Notes under the pieces: generated by a model
Databases searched by the model: none
What the model saw: the letters and a program-made list of their open reading frames with translations, nothing else
Told to the model about the DNA's origin: nothing
Shown here: in pieces, positions 62,331 through 64,000 of the stretch
Layout of the letters: each line of letters begins with the position of its first letter
How positions within the stretch are numbered: position 1 is the stretch's first letter
Made by a program: the position numbers and the translations under genes
From: Campylobacterales bacterium
Lineage (GTDB): Bacteria; Campylobacterota; Campylobacteria; Campylobacterales; Sulfurimonadaceae
Direction of reading: 5' to 3'
Length of the DNA stretch: 64,000 nucleotides
Assembly (NCBI GenBank): GCA_016938735.1
Contig: JAFGUB010000046.1
Location: 23,466 to 87,465 of the forward strand

Positions 62331-63610
62331 GCTATTGTTTCCGATTTTGCTAAGGCTTTGGCAACGTGCTTGATCTCTCCTGCTAAGAGTTCAAAAGAGG
62401 AGAGCGTCAGATAGATTTCAGATTTGAAGTTGGCCACAAAAAGTTCATGGGCTCTGAGCGTCTCTTGCATGCTTTTGGCTTGCTCTTGGCTGGCGCGTTG
62501 CGTTGCGCTGAAGTGTTCCAGAGAGTTGAGATTGAGCGCGGTGGATTGGGCAAAAAGGTCTGCAATGGTCTTGCTCTGCTCATAAAGCGATTGGATCTTT
62601 TGCTGCATTCCTTGTGACTCTTGGGAGAGGGTTTCAAAAGCGTGATGCAGCGAAACGGAACCACTGCTGAGCCGTACACTCTGCGCGTCGATCTCATCGA
62701 GCAGTCTGTGTAACGCTAGAAAATTGCTCTCAAAGAGCTGCTGATTTTTACTGATGGCTTCAAGCATGGGTGCAAATTTCTCTTCAAAGGTTCTGAGTGT
62801 AGCGAGTTGCATCTGCACCGTACGTTCGATCAGTTGCAGTTTGGCCTCCGTCATTCGCCCTAAATCGGCAACAAAAGAGGGAGAGAGGCGTTCGCCTAAA
62901 AGGTTCAAAAGTCCTTCCATACGGTGATTCTGCTCTAAAGAGAGCGCCATCGCAACCTCTTTTTCATCCCAGCATCGCGGCGCGTACTCTTTGTCTAAGT
63001 CGGTCAAAATGGCGGTGATTTTACTCATACCGCGCTTCTCCATAAAAGTCCACCAAATGGACAAAAAGATACCGAAAATTGAGGCATAAAAAGCCGTTCC
63101 GATACCGCTGAGCAAAAGTGCGATCTCCATATCAAGCGCTTGCGAATCCGCAACGCCGAAGTCGGGCATCGACAAAGCAATACCGATAAAGGTTCCCAAA
63201 ATACCGAGCATCGGAAAAATGCTTGCCGCAATACTTGAAAAATGTTCATTGCGCAGCTCTGACTGAACTTTGGATAAAAACTGATCGGGAGCATGCAGGG
63301 ATTTGGTCTCGTCCCCGACGCGCACCAAGCGTGTGTGGATGTAGCGTTCGAGTTCCGCCCGTAATTTTGGCGTTTCATACTCCATTTTGCAGGCGGCCAA
63401 GATCGCATTGTGGGGGACAAAAAGCAGATAGACACCGTAAATCAATAAGGTAATCAGGAGCGCAAACAGCTCCATTTTCAGAGCGATGACGCCGAAATAG
63501 GCCAATATCATGCTCACCATAACTAAAGTCGGGAAAAAAAGCATCTTGAAAAATGCGTTGAAACAGTTACTATGACGATTGTGTGAGGGAAGTCCGTTAA
63601 ACTCTTGCAC
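62327..63610 (-). CDS. MotA/TolQ/ExbB-type proton channel with long cytoplasmic tail
   Basis: A 427-residue protein. GTG 63610 is chosen since AAGGA lies 7 bases upstream; a longer frame to 63778 would run through a terminator hairpin and a promoter region. Membrane segments are near FFPTLVMVSMILAYFGVIAL, ELFALLITLLIYGVYLLFV, and the channel pair IFPMLGILGTFIGIALSMP and GTAFYASIFGIFLSIWW. After the last segment about 200 residues form predicted helices rich in Gln, Leu and Ser. This tail is like that of ZorA or GldL-type motors, far longer than ExbB. Its start follows the leader RNA. Confidence 0.82.
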   Translation of the reverse strand: MQEFNGLPSHNRHSNCFNAFFKMLFFPTLVMVSMILAYFGVIALKMELFALLITLLIYGVYLLFVPHNAILAACKMEYETPKLRAELERYIHTRLVRVGDETKSLHAPDQFLSKVQSELRNEHFSSIAASIFPMLGILGTFIGIALSMPDFGVADSQALDMEIALLLSGIGTAFYASIFGIFLSIWWTFMEKRGMSKITAILTDLDKEYAPRCWDEKEVAMALSLEQNHRMEGLLNLLGERLSPSFVADLGRMTEAKLQLIERTVQMQLATLRTFEEKFAPMLEAISKNQQLFESNFLALHRLLDEIDAQSVRLSSGSVSLHHAFETLSQESQGMQQKIQSLYEQSKTIADLFAQSTALNLNSLEHFSATQRASQEQAKSMQETLRAHELFVANFKSEIYLTLSSFELLAGEIKHVAKALAKSETIA

Positions 63611-63666
63611 TGCTGGTTCCTTGGGGAATAATAGAGCGATTGTCTCGAAAAAAAGTAGATGGGGTG

Positions 63667-63676
63667 TTACATGTAT
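63667..63676. repeat. Near-copy of the palindrome (TTACATGTAT)
   Basis: One base differs from TTACATGTAA. It stands directly downstream of the intrinsic terminator on the minus strand, between the leader RNA and the proton channel gene. Confidence 0.5.
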
Positions 63677-63687
63677 TGAAAAAAAGT

Positions 63688-63721
63688 GAGATGGTGACTC
63701 CACGGAGAGGGTCACCATCTC
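63688..63721 (-). terminator. Strong intrinsic terminator
   Basis: GAGATGGTGAC (63688-63698) and GTCACCATCTC (63711-63721) are perfect 11-base arms around a 12-base loop. On the minus strand seven T residues follow (63685-63679). Confidence 0.85.
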
Positions 63722-63770
63722 TTTGAAAACCCAATGTTTCTCGACTTTTGAGAGGCTCTTTTTAAGTGTG

Positions 63771-63790
63771 TGTACCACAATTGTGTTACA
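63771..63790. promoter_or_regulatory. 20-base imperfect palindrome near the transcription start
   Basis: TGTACCACAATTGTGTTACA is symmetric but for one base pair. It covers about +5 to +24 of the predicted transcript, so it may be a repressor operator or a 5' hairpin. A second inverted repeat, GTGTTACA (63783-63790) with TGTAACAC (63804-63811), overlaps the -10 box. Confidence 0.45.
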
Positions 63791-63801
63791 GTTTTAGGGG
63801 G

Positions 63802-63830
63802 ATTGTAACACTTCTTTTTTGGGGTGTCAA
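63802..63830 (-). promoter_or_regulatory. Consensus sigma-70 promoter
   Basis: On the minus strand TTGACA (63830-63825) is followed after exactly 17 bases by TACAAT (63807-63802). It is the best vegetative promoter match in the window. Confidence 0.75.
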
Positions 63831-63943
63831 GCATTTACGCCCGCTTGATGTAATACTGTGTCATCTCCTCGCGTTTGTGGTTGAGCTCCTTCGATACACT
63901 TTTGAAGACAGTGTCTTACTCCACGACAAAATAGGAACCCAAA

Positions 63944-64000
63944 TTGCTTAAGCTGATCCAAAAAGCATTTGAGGGTACAAACAGATGGAATATGTCGAGA
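63944..64000 (+). CDS. Possible gene start at right edge (partial)
   Basis: TTG 63944 follows AGGA by 7 bases and the frame stays open for 19 codons to the edge, starting LLKLIQKAFEGTNRWNMS when read from the first codon. The text looks protein-like and slightly recalls the N-terminus of HD-domain hydrolases. On the opposite strand the 26 codons ending at 63835 (with SKELNHKREEMTQYYIKRA before the stop) also look protein-like but have no start. Too short to decide. The rest of 63831-63943 shows nothing recognised. Confidence 0.25.
   Translation, partial: MLKLIQKAFEGTNRWNMSR

Larger units (their letters stand above)
63680..63795 (-). ncRNA. Candidate small RNA or leader RNA
   Basis: A perfect sigma-70 promoter (TTGACA, 17 bases, TACAAT) predicts a transcript starting near 63795, and a strong intrinsic terminator ends it near 63680, giving about 116 bases. 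No frame in it looks coding. The terminator loop is CU-rich (CCTCTCC on the RNA strand), able to pair with GGAGAGG-like Shine-Dalgarno sequences, as the Helicobacter RepG loop does with G runs. It may instead be the attenuated 5' leader of the proton channel operon 70 bases further on. Confidence 0.55.

Noticed and set aside
61266..63610. Zorya defence system
   Set aside because: Only the ZorAB-like channel pair is present. No ZorC, ZorD or ZorE-like gene adjoins, so the system name is not justified.
63611..63778. Longer start (GTG 63778) for the proton channel protein
   Set aside because: The extra 56 codons run through a strong terminator hairpin and a palindrome near-copy, lack a Shine-Dalgarno, and a good one precedes GTG 63610.
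1..64000. tRNA, rRNA, CRISPR arrays and insertion sequences
   Set aside because: I looked in the gaps, all shorter than about 340 bases, and saw no cloverleaf-like sequence, spaced direct repeats or transposase genes.

Overview
The window looks like a chromosomal segment of a Campylobacterota (former Epsilonproteobacteria) bacterium with a GC content a little over 50 percent, high for the phylum. Three blocks of gene order match my memory of Campylobacter jejuni: uvrB / two small coiled-coil or unknown proteins / prepilin / priA / ispG; rsmG / ribA / hemB / argF; and fabH-plsX-rpmF-DUF177-ndk-ferredoxin. LPP20, PgbA-like and PP0621 proteins, short HPF and the many small c-type cytochromes fit the same phylum. 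A flavocytochrome c-type sulfide dehydrogenase, a Rieske protein and several cytochromes suggest a sulfide-oxidising, respiratory life style. I cannot name the genus.

Layout. 1-4.3 kb: L,D-transpeptidase-like edge gene, GNAT acetyltransferase, NhaC antiporter and a two-component pair. 4.3-9.2 kb: two small cytochromes c, pckA, DedA, uvrB. 9.3-18.2 kb: small coiled-coil protein, three pseudopilins behind a sigma-54-type promoter, priA, ispG, dnaB carrying a 343-residue endonuclease-bearing intein, and comEC. 18-30.9 kb: YihY, glcD, PgbA-like protein, M23 peptidase, mgtE, PiT, an OprC-like copper receptor, agmatine deiminase, alr and small genes up to rsmG. 31-37.4 kb: flavocytochrome c / Rieske / cytochrome c' cluster, ribA, hemB, argF and a pentaheme cytochrome. 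37.6-49.8 kb: DEAD-box helicase, lipid and ribosomal cluster, metK, der, hemJ, trxC, hpf, trpS. 49.8-61.1 kb: a truncated response regulator, a PlcP-like phosphoesterase opposite a GT4 glycosyltransferase with a Pho-box-like repeat between them, peroxiredoxin, a diguanylate cyclase opposite a PhnD-like protein, pyk, a second TonB receptor and a PAS-GGDEF-EAL protein. 61.2-64 kb: an ion-channel pair (MotA/ExbB-like plus OmpA/MotB-like), preceded by a strong promoter, a leader or small RNA, and an intrinsic terminator.

The most striking signal belongs to no gene class. The palindrome TTACATGTAA occurs 30 times exactly and about a dozen more times with one mismatch, roughly once per 2 kb. It lies inside genes in two reading frames, directly against Shine-Dalgarno sequences, and as inverted pairs between convergent genes. 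By chance about 0.06 copies would be expected. It behaves like a highly iterated palindrome or an uptake or architecture signal, which I do not know to be described for this phylum. No tRNA, rRNA, CRISPR array or insertion sequence was seen.
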